From the NCBI GenBank assembly GCA_023384025.1, contig JAHDXX010000090.1, forward strand, positions 1 through 11,680: DNA of 11,680 bases. The letters are read 5' to 3'. Source of the stretch: Sphingomonadaceae bacterium. Its GTDB lineage: Bacteria > Pseudomonadota > Alphaproteobacteria > Sphingomonadales > Sphingomonadaceae. Below are positions 1 to 5,999 of this stretch, in pieces. The notes beneath the pieces were generated by a model. It saw only the letters and a list, made by a program, of their open reading frames with translations. It was not told the origin of the DNA and did no database searches. How positions within the stretch are numbered: the first letter of the stretch is position 1; every line of letters begins with the position of its first letter. Made by a program: the position numbers and the translations under genes.

Positions 1-64
1 GCAGCGGTCATGGCGACAGCGCATGCCGCAATCCGGCTAACCGCGCAATCGGCAGGTTACTGGC
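1..64. other. Intergenic tail downstream of the M23 peptidase gene
   Basis: No gene can be supported here. On the minus strand, just past the peptidase stop codon, there is a weak 5-bp inverted repeat (38-42 with 55-59) without a T-run, so I do not call it a terminator. A minus-strand ATG at 11-9 could open the next gene, but only about three codons lie inside the window and no clear Shine-Dalgarno sequence precedes it. Confidence 0.3.
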
Positions 65-1687
65 TCAATCGATCCGGCGGGCCTGGTCGAGCTTGTCGAT
101 CTCGCGCGCCGGTTCCTCGCTCGCGGCTTCTGCGGCAGTCGGAGAAAGGTCGACCAGCGCAGCGCCGGGCGCAACGGTCTTGAGCGAGGCCAGCGTCGCG
201 CGGAACCGGCGCAGTTCCTCGCCTGACAGTTGCGCACGGGTCACGAACGAGACCGAGGCCGGGTTCACCGCCCGCCCGCCGCGATACATCTCGTAGTGCA
301 GGTGCGCCCCGGTGGAGAGGCCGGTCGAGCCGACATAGCCGATCACCTGGCCGCGCCGGACGCTTTGGCCGGCGCGCACCGCCATCCGGCTCATGTGGCA
401 ATAGCGGGTCGACAGGCCGCCGCCATGCTCGAGACGCACGGCAATGCCGCAACCGCCCATGCGGCCCGCGCCGGACACGCGACCATCGGTCACTGCGACG
501 ATCGGGGTGCCGTAACTGGCGGCGAAGTCCATACCGGCATGCATCCGGCGATAGCCGAGGATCGGATGGCGCCGCATGCCGAAGTTGGAAGAGATGCGCC
601 CCGGTACCGGTGCCAGCAGACCGGCGCGCTGTTCGCCCACGCCGGAGGCTTCGTAGAACCGCCCGTCCTTGCCCCAGCGCATCAGCTGGACCTGCGGCTT
701 GTCGCCCCGGTCAATCCCGGCATAGACCAGCCGCCCTGCCTCGCGCTCGCCAGTGGCGGCACGGCGGTATTGCACGATCACGTCGAACGTATCGGTCGGG
801 CGCACGGTGCGATCCATGTCGACCTGGTCGTTGAGCGCGGCGAGATATTGCTGCACCGCGCTGGGCGGTGCACCCGCCGCGCGCAGCGAACGATAGAGGC
901 TGCGCCCGACCGTGCCGCGGATCCGCAGCGGAGTATCGTCGACCCGGATCGGCTTGCGGGTCAGCACGAGTCCGCTCTCGCCACGCGAAACTTCCAGTGC
1001 GAGATCGAACCGGGCGCGAAACGACAGGTTGTCGAGCGGGCGGGGCTCGCCCGGCGCTGTGCGGCGACCGAGCGTGATATCGACCTGCGTACCCGGCGTG
1101 ATCTCACTCAGGCTGACTGCGTTCGAGACCAGCGCCAGCACCCGGCTGGCATCGGCCTGTCCGACCCCGGCACGGTCAAGCATGCGGGCGAAGCTGTCGC
1201 CACGCGACAGCGTTGCGAGCAGCTGCTGGGTCGGGCGTTCCGGCGCCGAGCGAAGCGGTGTCACATCGAGCGTTGCCCCCATGCGGCGCCCGCTGTCACC
1301 ACCGAGGGCGAGCGGCATGATCATCTGGCTGCGGAATTCGTCGCGTACGGTGTCGTCGATCTGCATCGCCGGAGCCGCTTCGAGCGGGCCGAAACTGGGC
1401 CAGAACCCGATCGCCAGCGCGCTCAGGCCAATCAGGGTGGCCAGCCCGCGGAACCAGGTCCGGCTGCCGATGCCGGAGGCAAGATCGGGCGTGAGATCGA
1501 GGCGCTCCAGCCGGTCGGACATTTCATGCCGCCAGGCATCGTAGCGTTCGACCAGGCTGCCCGCGCGTTGCAGCACTTTGGGTGCGGGCGCGGGGGCAAC
1601 CTGCGAATGGGCAAGCGCAACCGCGCGCCAGCTGCCCTGATCGGCCAGCTCCGCGTCGATTCCACTGCCATCGCGTTTGCTGTACAC
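65..1687 (-). CDS. M23 family metallopeptidase (peptidoglycan DD-endopeptidase-like), membrane anchored
   Basis: Probable zinc endopeptidase that cuts peptide cross-links in peptidoglycan, 540 aa. The LytM/M23 domain is C-terminal and complete: H383-x3-D387 and H462-L-H464 are the zinc-ligand motifs, and H431 in YCHM is the usual catalytic histidine. A single hydrophobic segment at about residues 79-98 follows a basic N-terminal region, which suggests a type II inner-membrane protein with the enzyme in the periplasm. Residues of roughly 155-205 resemble the LysM/OapA-like region of MepM-type endopeptidases (family-level inference). The start is a GTG preceded by AGGGAGA with a 6-nt spacer (1700-1694 on the minus strand), which supports this start over later ones. 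The gene is divergent from the helicase operon. All metal ligands are present, so I expect an active enzyme rather than an EnvC/NlpD-type activator. The exact bond cleaved cannot be read from sequence. Confidence 0.93.
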   Translation of the reverse strand: MYSKRDGSGIDAELADQGSWRAVALAHSQVAPAPAPKVLQRAGSLVERYDAWRHEMSDRLERLDLTPDLASGIGSRTWFRGLATLIGLSALAIGFWPSFGPLEAAPAMQIDDTVRDEFRSQMIMPLALGGDSGRRMGATLDVTPLRSAPERPTQQLLATLSRGDSFARMLDRAGVGQADASRVLALVSNAVSLSEITPGTQVDITLGRRTAPGEPRPLDNLSFRARFDLALEVSRGESGLVLTRKPIRVDDTPLRIRGTVGRSLYRSLRAAGAPPSAVQQYLAALNDQVDMDRTVRPTDTFDVIVQYRRAATGEREAGRLVYAGIDRGDKPQVQLMRWGKDGRFYEASGVGEQRAGLLAPVPGRISSNFGMRRHPILGYRRMHAGMDFAASYGTPIVAVTDGRVSGAGRMGGCGIAVRLEHGGGLSTRYCHMSRMAVRAGQSVRRGQVIGYVGSTGLSTGAHLHYEMYRGGRAVNPASVSFVTRAQLSGEELRRFRATLASLKTVAPGAALVDLSPTAAEAASEEPAREIDKLDQARRID

Positions 1688-1880
1688 GCGCTGTCTCCCT
1701 GGGGCGCCGTGGCGGCGAGCGCATGCACCCTGACCCGAGCGGCCCCTATGGCCGGTTTCCCTGCGCTTTTAAAGTTAACACCAGCCTAATCCACGGCAGA
1801 GCGAGTCACCCTGACGCCGAGTTGTGGGGAGTTTGCCGCGCGCCTTGCCGCCCGCGCCCGGCGCTGCCACAACCAGCCCG
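1688..1880. promoter_or_regulatory. Divergent intergenic region between M23 peptidase and helicase genes
   Basis: This region must hold promoters for both directions. It contains the only AT-rich patch nearby, around 1767-1790 (TTTTAAAGTTAAC followed by CCTAAT). Neither strand shows a convincing -35/-10 pair. The minus-strand Shine-Dalgarno sequence of the peptidase gene is at 1700-1694. The helicase frame is open through the right-hand part from a GTG at 1824, so the region may be shorter if that start is used. Confidence 0.5.
1774..1789 (-). promoter_or_regulatory. Near-consensus CtrA-like box (TTAG-N7-TTAAC on minus strand)
   Basis: On the minus strand the sequence reads TTAG, seven bases, then TTAAC. 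The alphaproteobacterial CtrA consensus is TTAA-N7-TTAA(C), so there is one mismatch and the spacing is exact. It lies about 90 bases upstream of the M23 peptidase start. CtrA control of a cell-wall hydrolase would make sense, but a single degenerate site in an AT-rich patch can arise by chance. Confidence 0.3.
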
Positions 1881-4436
1881 GTGAGCGACAGCACGATCAA
1901 GGCGGTTCTCGGGCCGACCAATACCGGCAAGACGCACCTGGCGATCGAGCGGATGTGCGCGCATTCGAGCGGCGCAATGGGCTTCCCGCTGCGGCTGCTG
2001 GCACGCGAGGTCTATGACCGGGTGGTCGCGCTCAAGGGCGAGAAGCAGGTTGCGCTGATCACCGGCGAAGAACGGATCGAGCCGACTGACGCGCGCTATT
2101 TCTGCTGCACGGTAGAAGCCATGCCCCGGGATGCGGGCAGACACGCCTTCCTCGCGCTCGACGAAGCGCAGCTGGCAGCGGACCCAGAACGCGGTCACGT
2201 GTTCACTGACCGGCTGCTCAATGCCTGGGGGCGCGAGGAAACCATGCTGCTGGGTTCGGCCACGCTCGAACCCCTGGTGCGCCAGCTCCTTCCCCGCGCC
2301 GAGATCGTCACCCGGCCGCGCTTTTCGACCCTCAAGCACATTGGCGCGCGCAAGCTTTCCCGCCTGCCCCCGCGCAGCGCGATTGTCGCGTTCTCGGCGG
2401 AACAGGTCTACGCCGTGGCGGAGATGTTGCGCCGGTTCCGCGGCGGGGCGGCGGTGGTCATGGGGGCCTTGAGCCCGGAGACCCGCAACCGCCAGGTCGC
2501 CCTGTTCCAGTCGGGCGAGGTCGATTACATCGTCGCCACCGATGCGATCGGAATGGGCCTGAACCTTGACGTCGCCCATGTCGCCTTTGCCGGTCTGACC
2601 AAGTTCGACGGCAAGCGCCAGCGGCGGCTGATCCCGGCGGAAATGGCCCAGATCGCGGGCCGGGCCGGGCGTCATCACAGGGACGGGACCTTCGGCACCC
2701 TGAGCGGCGGGCAGGGTTCGTCACCGGAAATGACCGAGGAAGAGGTCTATGCGATCGAGGAGCACCGCTTCGCGCCGCTGACCCGCCTCTACTGGCGCGA
2801 AGCCGATCCCCGGTTTGACAGCGTCGCGGCGCTGATCGCCGATCTCGAAGCGCCACCGGACGAACCGGGTCTGGCTGCCGCACCCGAGGCCATCGATCTC
2901 GCCGTGCTCAAGCGACTGGCCGACGAACCGATTGCCGCCGAAGTTCGCGGGCAAGGCATGGTGCGGCGGTTCTGGGAGGCATGCTCGCTGCCCGATTTCC
3001 GGCAGTCGGGGGTCGAGACGCACGCCCGGTTCGTCGCCCGGCTGTGGCAGGACCTCGCCCGCGGCCATCTGGGTGCCGACTTCGTGGCGGCACGCATTGC
3101 CGAGCTCGACAATGTCGCCGGTGACATCGACACACTGCAAGGGCGGATCGCCGCCATTCGCAGCTGGGCCTATATCTGCCAGCGGCCCGACTGGGTCCTG
3201 GCGCGCGACGAAATGGCTGCGCGTGCGCGCGGGGTGGAGGCACGGCTGTCGGATGCGCTACACGCCCGGCTGACCGAACGATTCGTCAACCGGAGGACAG
3301 CAATCCTGATGAAGACCATGGGCCAGGACGCGGCATTGTTGCCGGTCAGGTGCGAAGATGACGGCACGGTAGCGGTCGAGGGCGAAGCGATCGGGCGGCT
3401 CGAGGGCTTCGTCTTCACCGTCGATCACCGCGCCAGTCACGAGGACCGGCGCATGCTGCTGGCGGCAGGCGAGAAGGCCCTGCCGCGCCTGCTGGCTGAA
3501 CGGGCCGGACACCTGGTTGCGAGCGGGTTTGCCGGGATAACCGTCGAGCAGGGTGGGCTCGGATGGCAAGGGCGCAAACTGGCTGCCCTGGAGCAGACTG
3601 CTGATCCGCTGCACCCCAGGATCGTGCCCGATCGCGCGCTGGCCCAGCTGCCCGAAATACCGCGTCAGGACCTTGTGACCAGGCTGGCGGACTGGCTCGC
3701 AGGCCAGCTCAAGCCGCTGGCCCCGCTGGCCGCCTTGCAGGCCGCCGCGCGCGATCCCGCCGCCGGGTCCCATGCGCGCGCGCTGCTGCTCAAGCTGGTG
3801 GCGGGTCACGGCTATGTCTCGCGCGAGGAAGCAGGGCTGGAGCATCTGCCGAAGGAACTGCGCCCCGCGCTGCGCCGCCTCGGCGTGACCTTCGGAGCGC
3901 TCGACGTGTTCGCGCGCGACCTGCTCAAGCCTGCTCCGCGCCGCTTGTTCCACGCCCTCGGGCTTGACCGGCGCGGTCTCAACCCGGACATGATTCCGGT
4001 CCTGCCGGGCAAGGGCAGGCTTCCTTCCGGCTATCGCCCCGCAGGCGATCAGTTCGTGCGGATCGATGTCGCGGAAAAGCTGCTCAAAGGCGCGCATGAA
4101 GCCCGGGCGGCCGCGGTCGCGAAGGGCGGCAATCCGATGCGCGTGCGGTTTGCGGTCGACCCGGCGCTGGCGATCTCGACCGGGCTCGAGCTCGGCGGAT
4201 TCCACCGCCTGCTCGGCGCAGCGGGGTTCCGTCGCCATCCGGCCCGCGCCTTGCCCGATGGTGCCTTTGGCCCGCCTGCGCCGGACCGGTGGGAATGGCG
4301 CCCGCAGCGCAAGGACGCAAGGAACCAGAACGCCGCGCCGAGAGGTGGCAAGCACAAGGGCGCAAAGCGCGAGCAACCGGCGCCGTCACCCGCTCCCGGT
4401 AACGCCTTTGCAGCACTGGCCGGCCTGGTGCGCTGA
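1881..4436 (+). CDS. Suv3-like DExH-box RNA helicase
   Basis: ATP-dependent superfamily 2 RNA helicase of the Suv3/SUPV3L1 type, known in mitochondria as the helicase partner of an exoribonuclease; the bacterial role is less defined but presumably in RNA turnover. Motifs, numbered from an upstream GTG at 1824: Walker A GPTNTGKT 30-37, DEAQ box 113-116, SAT 145-147, motif V around VATDAIGMGLN 237-247, motif VI QIAGRAGR 276-283. The long C-terminal half carries family-typical helical regions and ends in a basic, probably disordered Lys/Arg/Ala/Pro tail. I chose the GTG at 1881 because the conserved family sequence begins almost at once after it (SDSTIKAVLGPTNTGKT). The GTG at 1824 would add 19 low-complexity residues. 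Neither has a good Shine-Dalgarno sequence, so the start is uncertain. The stop codon overlaps the next start by one base (TGATG). Confidence 0.92.
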   Translation: MSDSTIKAVLGPTNTGKTHLAIERMCAHSSGAMGFPLRLLAREVYDRVVALKGEKQVALITGEERIEPTDARYFCCTVEAMPRDAGRHAFLALDEAQLAADPERGHVFTDRLLNAWGREETMLLGSATLEPLVRQLLPRAEIVTRPRFSTLKHIGARKLSRLPPRSAIVAFSAEQVYAVAEMLRRFRGGAAVVMGALSPETRNRQVALFQSGEVDYIVATDAIGMGLNLDVAHVAFAGLTKFDGKRQRRLIPAEMAQIAGRAGRHHRDGTFGTLSGGQGSSPEMTEEEVYAIEEHRFAPLTRLYWREADPRFDSVAALIADLEAPPDEPGLAAAPEAIDLAVLKRLADEPIAAEVRGQGMVRRFWEACSLPDFRQSGVETHARFVARLWQDLARGHLGADFVAARIAELDNVAGDIDTLQGRIAAIRSWAYICQRPDWVLARDEMAARARGVEARLSDALHARLTERFVNRRTAILMKTMGQDAALLPVRCEDDGTVAVEGEAIGRLEGFVFTVDHRASHEDRRMLLAAGEKALPRLLAERAGHLVASGFAGITVEQGGLGWQGRKLAALEQTADPLHPRIVPDRALAQLPEIPRQDLVTRLADWLAGQLKPLAPLAALQAAARDPAAGSHARALLLKLVAGHGYVSREEAGLEHLPKELRPALRRLGVTFGALDVFARDLLKPAPRRLFHALGLDRRGLNPDMIPVLPGKGRLPSGYRPAGDQFVRIDVAEKLLKGAHEARAAAVAKGGNPMRVRFAVDPALAISTGLELGGFHRLLGAAGFRRHPARALPDGAFGPPAPDRWEWRPQRKDARNQNAAPRGGKHKGAKREQPAPSPAPGNAFAALAGLVR

Positions 4437-4747
4437 TGCGGATCGACCTGGCCCTCACCCGGCTCAGGTTCGTCAAGACACGGTCGCGCGCGCAGGCGTT
4501 GGCGACTAGCGGACTGGTGCGGTGCAACGGCCACCGTGTAAGCCGCGCCAGTCACGCGGTTGCGATCGGTGATGTGCTGACTGTCCCGGCGGGCAGCGGC
4601 GTGCGCGTGGTGGAAGTTCTCGCCCTGCCTGAGCGGCGCGGGTCGCCGTCAGAGGCATGCTCGCATTATCGCGAGCTTGACCGGAACAACGAAACCGCGA
4701 TAGCGGGCATTGAACCGCCATTTTCCAAGGGGATTCTCACGCCATGA
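4436..4747 (+). CDS. RNA-binding S4 domain protein (Hsp15-like)
   Basis: Small basic protein, 103 aa. Residues of about 1-60 form an S4 RNA-binding fold (MRIDLALTRLRFVKTRSRAQ start, then a GLVRCNG turn and a VAIGDVLTV strand), as in Hsp15/RluA-type S4 modules. Hsp15 of E. coli binds stalled 50S subunits carrying tRNA; whether this homologue does the same is inference. The start overlaps the helicase stop by one base and the stop overlaps the fdxA start in an ATGA, so it is translationally coupled on both sides. The C-terminal 25 or so residues are not recognisably conserved to me and overlap the fdxA Shine-Dalgarno sequence and possibly a promoter. Confidence 0.85.
   Translation: MRIDLALTRLRFVKTRSRAQALATSGLVRCNGHRVSRASHAVAIGDVLTVPAGSGVRVVEVLALPERRGSPSEACSHYRELDRNNETAIAGIEPPFSKGILTP
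4677..4704 (+). promoter_or_regulatory. Possible internal promoter for fdxA inside the S4 gene
   Basis: TTGACC at 4677-4682 is a good -35 match. After 16 bases comes GATAGC at 4699-4704, a modest -10. Transcription would start near 4711, ahead of the AAGGGGA Shine-Dalgarno sequence at 4727-4733. Such a promoter would let the ferredoxin be expressed above the level of the helicase operon. The -10 matches only three of six positions, so this is tentative. Confidence 0.3.
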
Positions 4748-5082
4748 CCTACGTCGTCACCGACGCCTGCATCAAGTGCAAGTACACCGACTGCGTCGAG
4801 GTCTGCCCGGTCGATTGCTTCTATGAAGGCGAAAACATGCTCGTCATCAACCCGAGCGAATGCATCGATTGCGGCGTGTGCGAACCGGAATGCCCGGCCG
4901 AGGCGATCCTTCCCGATACCGAGAGCGGGCTGGAGCAGTGGCTCGAGCTGAACGCCAAGTATTCGGCCGAGTGGCCCAATATCACGAGCCAGAAAGACCC
5001 GCTGCCCGAAGCCGACGAGCACAAGGGCGAAGAGGGCAAGTTCGACAAGTACTTCTCGGCCGATCCGGGCGAAGGCGACTAG
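4744..5082 (+). CDS. fdxA: Ferredoxin FdxA, 7Fe-8S type (Azotobacter FdI-like)
   Basis: Acidic cytoplasmic electron carrier, 112 aa. The cysteines at 9, 12, 17, 21, 25, 40, 43, 46 and 50 reproduce, shifted by one for the initiator Met, the pattern of A. vinelandii ferredoxin I (8, 11, 16, 20, 24, 39, 42, 45, 49). In that protein 8/16/49 bind a [3Fe-4S] cluster and 20/39/42/45 a [4Fe-4S] cluster. The second motif is the classical CIDCGVCEPECP. The C-terminal extension with QKDPLPEADE matches the FdxA-type tail (DUF3470). The start is an ATG in an ATGA overlap with the S4 gene, with AAGGGGA 10 nt upstream. Its redox partner is not identifiable from this window. A hairpin follows 19 bases after the stop. 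Confidence 0.96.
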   Translation: MTYVVTDACIKCKYTDCVEVCPVDCFYEGENMLVINPSECIDCGVCEPECPAEAILPDTESGLEQWLELNAKYSAEWPNITSQKDPLPEADEHKGEEGKFDKYFSADPGEGD

Positions 5083-5101
5083 GCCAGCGCGCGATGATGC
5101 C

Positions 5102-5125
5102 CCGCTCCGGGACAGGCCGGAGCGG
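5102..5125 (+). terminator. Stem-loop after fdxA, terminator-like without a strong U-tract
   Basis: CCGCTCCGG (5102-5110) and CCGGAGCGG (5117-5125) form a perfect 9-bp stem with the 6-nt loop GACAGG. It sits between the fdxA stop and the carD promoter, where an operon terminator is expected. The stem is very GC-rich but only a short TTT (5138-5140) lies downstream. It may act as a weak terminator or as a 3' end that stabilises the mRNA. Confidence 0.55.
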
Positions 5126-5151
5126 TGACCCGGCGCATTTGCGCTAGGGAC

Positions 5152-5168
5152 TCGCAATTTTGTTGCGA
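5152..5168. promoter_or_regulatory. Perfect palindrome TCGCAA-N5-TTGCGA, putative operator at the carD promoter
   Basis: Two perfect 6-bp inverted half-sites are separated by TTTTG. The site ends 8 bases before the TATAAT at 5177-5182 and therefore covers the place where a -35 element should be. That geometry fits a dimeric regulator, either a repressor or an activator replacing a poor -35. I cannot assign a regulator family. Confidence 0.4.
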
Positions 5169-5176
5169 ATGCGTTA

Positions 5177-5182
5177 TATAAT
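5177..5182 (+). promoter_or_regulatory. carD promoter, consensus -10 TATAAT
   Basis: A perfect TATAAT stands in an AT-rich island (TTATATAATAC) in otherwise GC-rich DNA. The position 17 bases upstream (5154-5159, GCAATT) is a poor -35. With a start near 5189, the transcript would have a 5' leader of about 155 nt before the carD ATG at 5344. Confidence 0.6.
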
Positions 5183-5191
5183 ACACCAACG

Positions 5192-5212
5192 CCGCCGGTC
5201 TTCTTCCGGCGG
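5192..5212 (+). other. First hairpin of the carD leader
   Basis: CCGCCGG (5192-5198) and CCGGCGG (5206-5212) form a perfect 7-bp stem with the pyrimidine loop TCTTCTT. It lies almost at the predicted 5' end of the carD transcript, where it could protect the RNA or form part of a larger leader structure. It has no T-run after it, so it is not a terminator. Confidence 0.5.
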
Positions 5213-5256
5213 AAGGCGCAAACCTACGGAAAGGCAGGGCCTCCCGCGACCGTTTT

Positions 5257-5302
5257 GGCAAGTGTTCGACCGTACCAATGGAGGTCCGGACGAAGGCTTG
5301 CC
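5257..5302 (+). ncRNA. Long near-perfect hairpin in the carD 5' leader (candidate cis-regulatory RNA)
   Basis: Positions 5257-5276 pair with 5302-5283 in register: 17 of 20 positions pair (16 Watson-Crick, one G-U). The three mismatches are G/G at 5264/5295, A/A at 5269/5290 and T/C at 5273/5286. The outer stem is GGCAAG/CTTGCC, the middle TTCG/CGAA and CCG/CGG, the inner ACC/GGT. The 6-nt loop AATGGA carries an ATG (5278-5280) that is in frame with carD, and an SD-like GGAGG (5280-5284) runs from the loop into the 3' arm. A weaker stem follows (5310-5314 with 5325-5329). I recognise no known riboswitch class; the regulatory role is inference from position and structure. Confidence 0.45.
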
Positions 5303-5327
5303 TCACCTGTCGCCCCGACCTGCTGGC

Positions 5328-5337
5328 GAGGAAAGGA
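5328..5337 (+). promoter_or_regulatory. carD ribosome binding site, deciding the start
   Basis: GAGGAAAGGA ends 6 nt before the ATG at 5344. This fixes the start of CarD there rather than at the in-frame ATG at 5278, which would add 22 residues not typical of the family. The site lies just downstream of, and slightly overlaps, the small stem 5310-5314/5325-5329. Confidence 0.7.
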
Positions 5338-5343
5338 ACAGGC

Positions 5344-5877
5344 ATGGAAGCCAAGGCGCACGTCTTCGACGTCGGTGATTACGTTGTCTATCCCAAGCAT
5401 GGCGTTGGCCGTGTGATCGAACTGCAGCAGGAAGAGATCGCCGGCATGCAGCTGGAACTCTACGTCCTGCGGTTCGAGAAAGAGCGCATGACCCTGCGCG
5501 TCCCGACCAACAAGGTCGAATCGATCGGCATGCGCAAGCTGTCGAGCGACAAGACGCTGAAGGAAGCGATGGAAACGCTCAAGGGCAAGCCCAAGGTCAA
5601 GCGGACCATGTGGAGCCGCCGGGCGCAGGAATACGAAGCGAAGATCAATTCGGGCGACCTGGTGTCGATCGCCGAAGTGACCCGCGACCTGTTCCGCCCG
5701 GAAGACCAGCCCGAGCAGAGCTATTCCGAGCGCCAGATCTTCGAAGCCGCCTCGTCGCGCCTCGCCCGCGAACTCGCGGCGATGGAAAAGACCGACGAAC
5801 CGGCTGCGCTGGAAAAGATCCTTGCCGTGCTGCGCGAACACGCGCCGCAGTACTACGAGAACGTCGAGCAGGCATGA
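5344..5877 (+). CDS. carD: CarD/CdnL family transcriptional regulator
   Basis: RNA polymerase-binding regulator, 177 aa. In characterised members the N-terminal Tudor-like domain binds the beta subunit and the C-terminal helical domain touches DNA at the upstream edge of the transcription bubble, stabilising open complexes, notably at rRNA promoters. Here the N-terminal domain is residues of about 7-65 (FDVGDYVVYPKHGVGRV, then strands up to VPTNKVESIG). The C-terminal helices span about 70-175 and include the WSRR motif at 90-93, whose Trp corresponds to the DNA-wedging residue of the family. The start is set by a strong Shine-Dalgarno sequence. The gene has its own promoter, a structured leader and an intrinsic terminator, so it appears to be monocistronic although it sits directly behind fdxA. 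Confidence 0.95.
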   Translation: MEAKAHVFDVGDYVVYPKHGVGRVIELQQEEIAGMQLELYVLRFEKERMTLRVPTNKVESIGMRKLSSDKTLKEAMETLKGKPKVKRTMWSRRAQEYEAKINSGDLVSIAEVTRDLFRPEDQPEQSYSERQIFEAASSRLARELAAMEKTDEPAALEKILAVLREHAPQYYENVEQA

Positions 5878-5905
5878 CCGGCCGGCATTCCGTTTGCGAA
5901 ATCAA

Positions 5906-5934
5906 GGGGTCGCCCGCCGGGCGGCCCCTTTTTT
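5906..5934 (+). terminator. Rho-independent terminator of carD
   Basis: GGGGTCGCCC (5906-5915) pairs with GGGCGGCCCC (5919-5928) over ten positions with one T-G wobble and a tight GCC loop, followed at once by six T (5929-5934). It lies 28 bases after the carD stop. This is the strongest terminator in the window. Confidence 0.92.
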
Positions 5935-5944
5935 CGTGTCCTGC

Positions 5945-5973
5945 TTGAAACGGGCTCCTTGCTGTATTATATC
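5945..5973 (+). promoter_or_regulatory. Promoter of the GIN-domain lipoprotein gene
   Basis: TTGAAA (5945-5950) and TATATC (5968-5973) are separated by 17 bp, the optimal spacing. The predicted start near 5980 gives a leader of about 20 nt that contains AGGAGGAGA (5985-5993) before the ATG at 6000. The element comes just after the carD terminator, as expected for a new transcription unit. Confidence 0.55.
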
Positions 5974-5999
5974 GGCAATACGGTAGGAGGAGACCCACC

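Noticed and set aside
230..1789. A 519-codon open frame on the plus strand, antisense to the M23 peptidase
   Set aside because: High-GC DNA often keeps the antisense frame open. The translation is rich in Arg, Ala, His and Gly, shows no domain, and the opposite strand has a complete M23 enzyme with all catalytic residues.
3258..4376. A 372-codon minus-strand frame inside the helicase gene
   Set aside because: It is an antisense shadow: no recognisable motif, Arg/Gln-rich composition, and the sense strand is a continuous Suv3-type helicase.
5211..5245. Resemblance of the carD leader to a c-di-GMP-I (GEMM) riboswitch
   Set aside because: The GCAAACC and GGAAAGG pieces recall that class, but the conserved GACGCAAAGCC segment and the second receptor stem are not present, so I do not call it.
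5278..5343. Upstream in-frame ATG as the real CarD start
   Set aside because: It lies in a hairpin loop without a correctly spaced Shine-Dalgarno sequence, and the added residues are not typical of CarD, whereas the ATG at 5344 has a strong site and begins near the family N-terminus.
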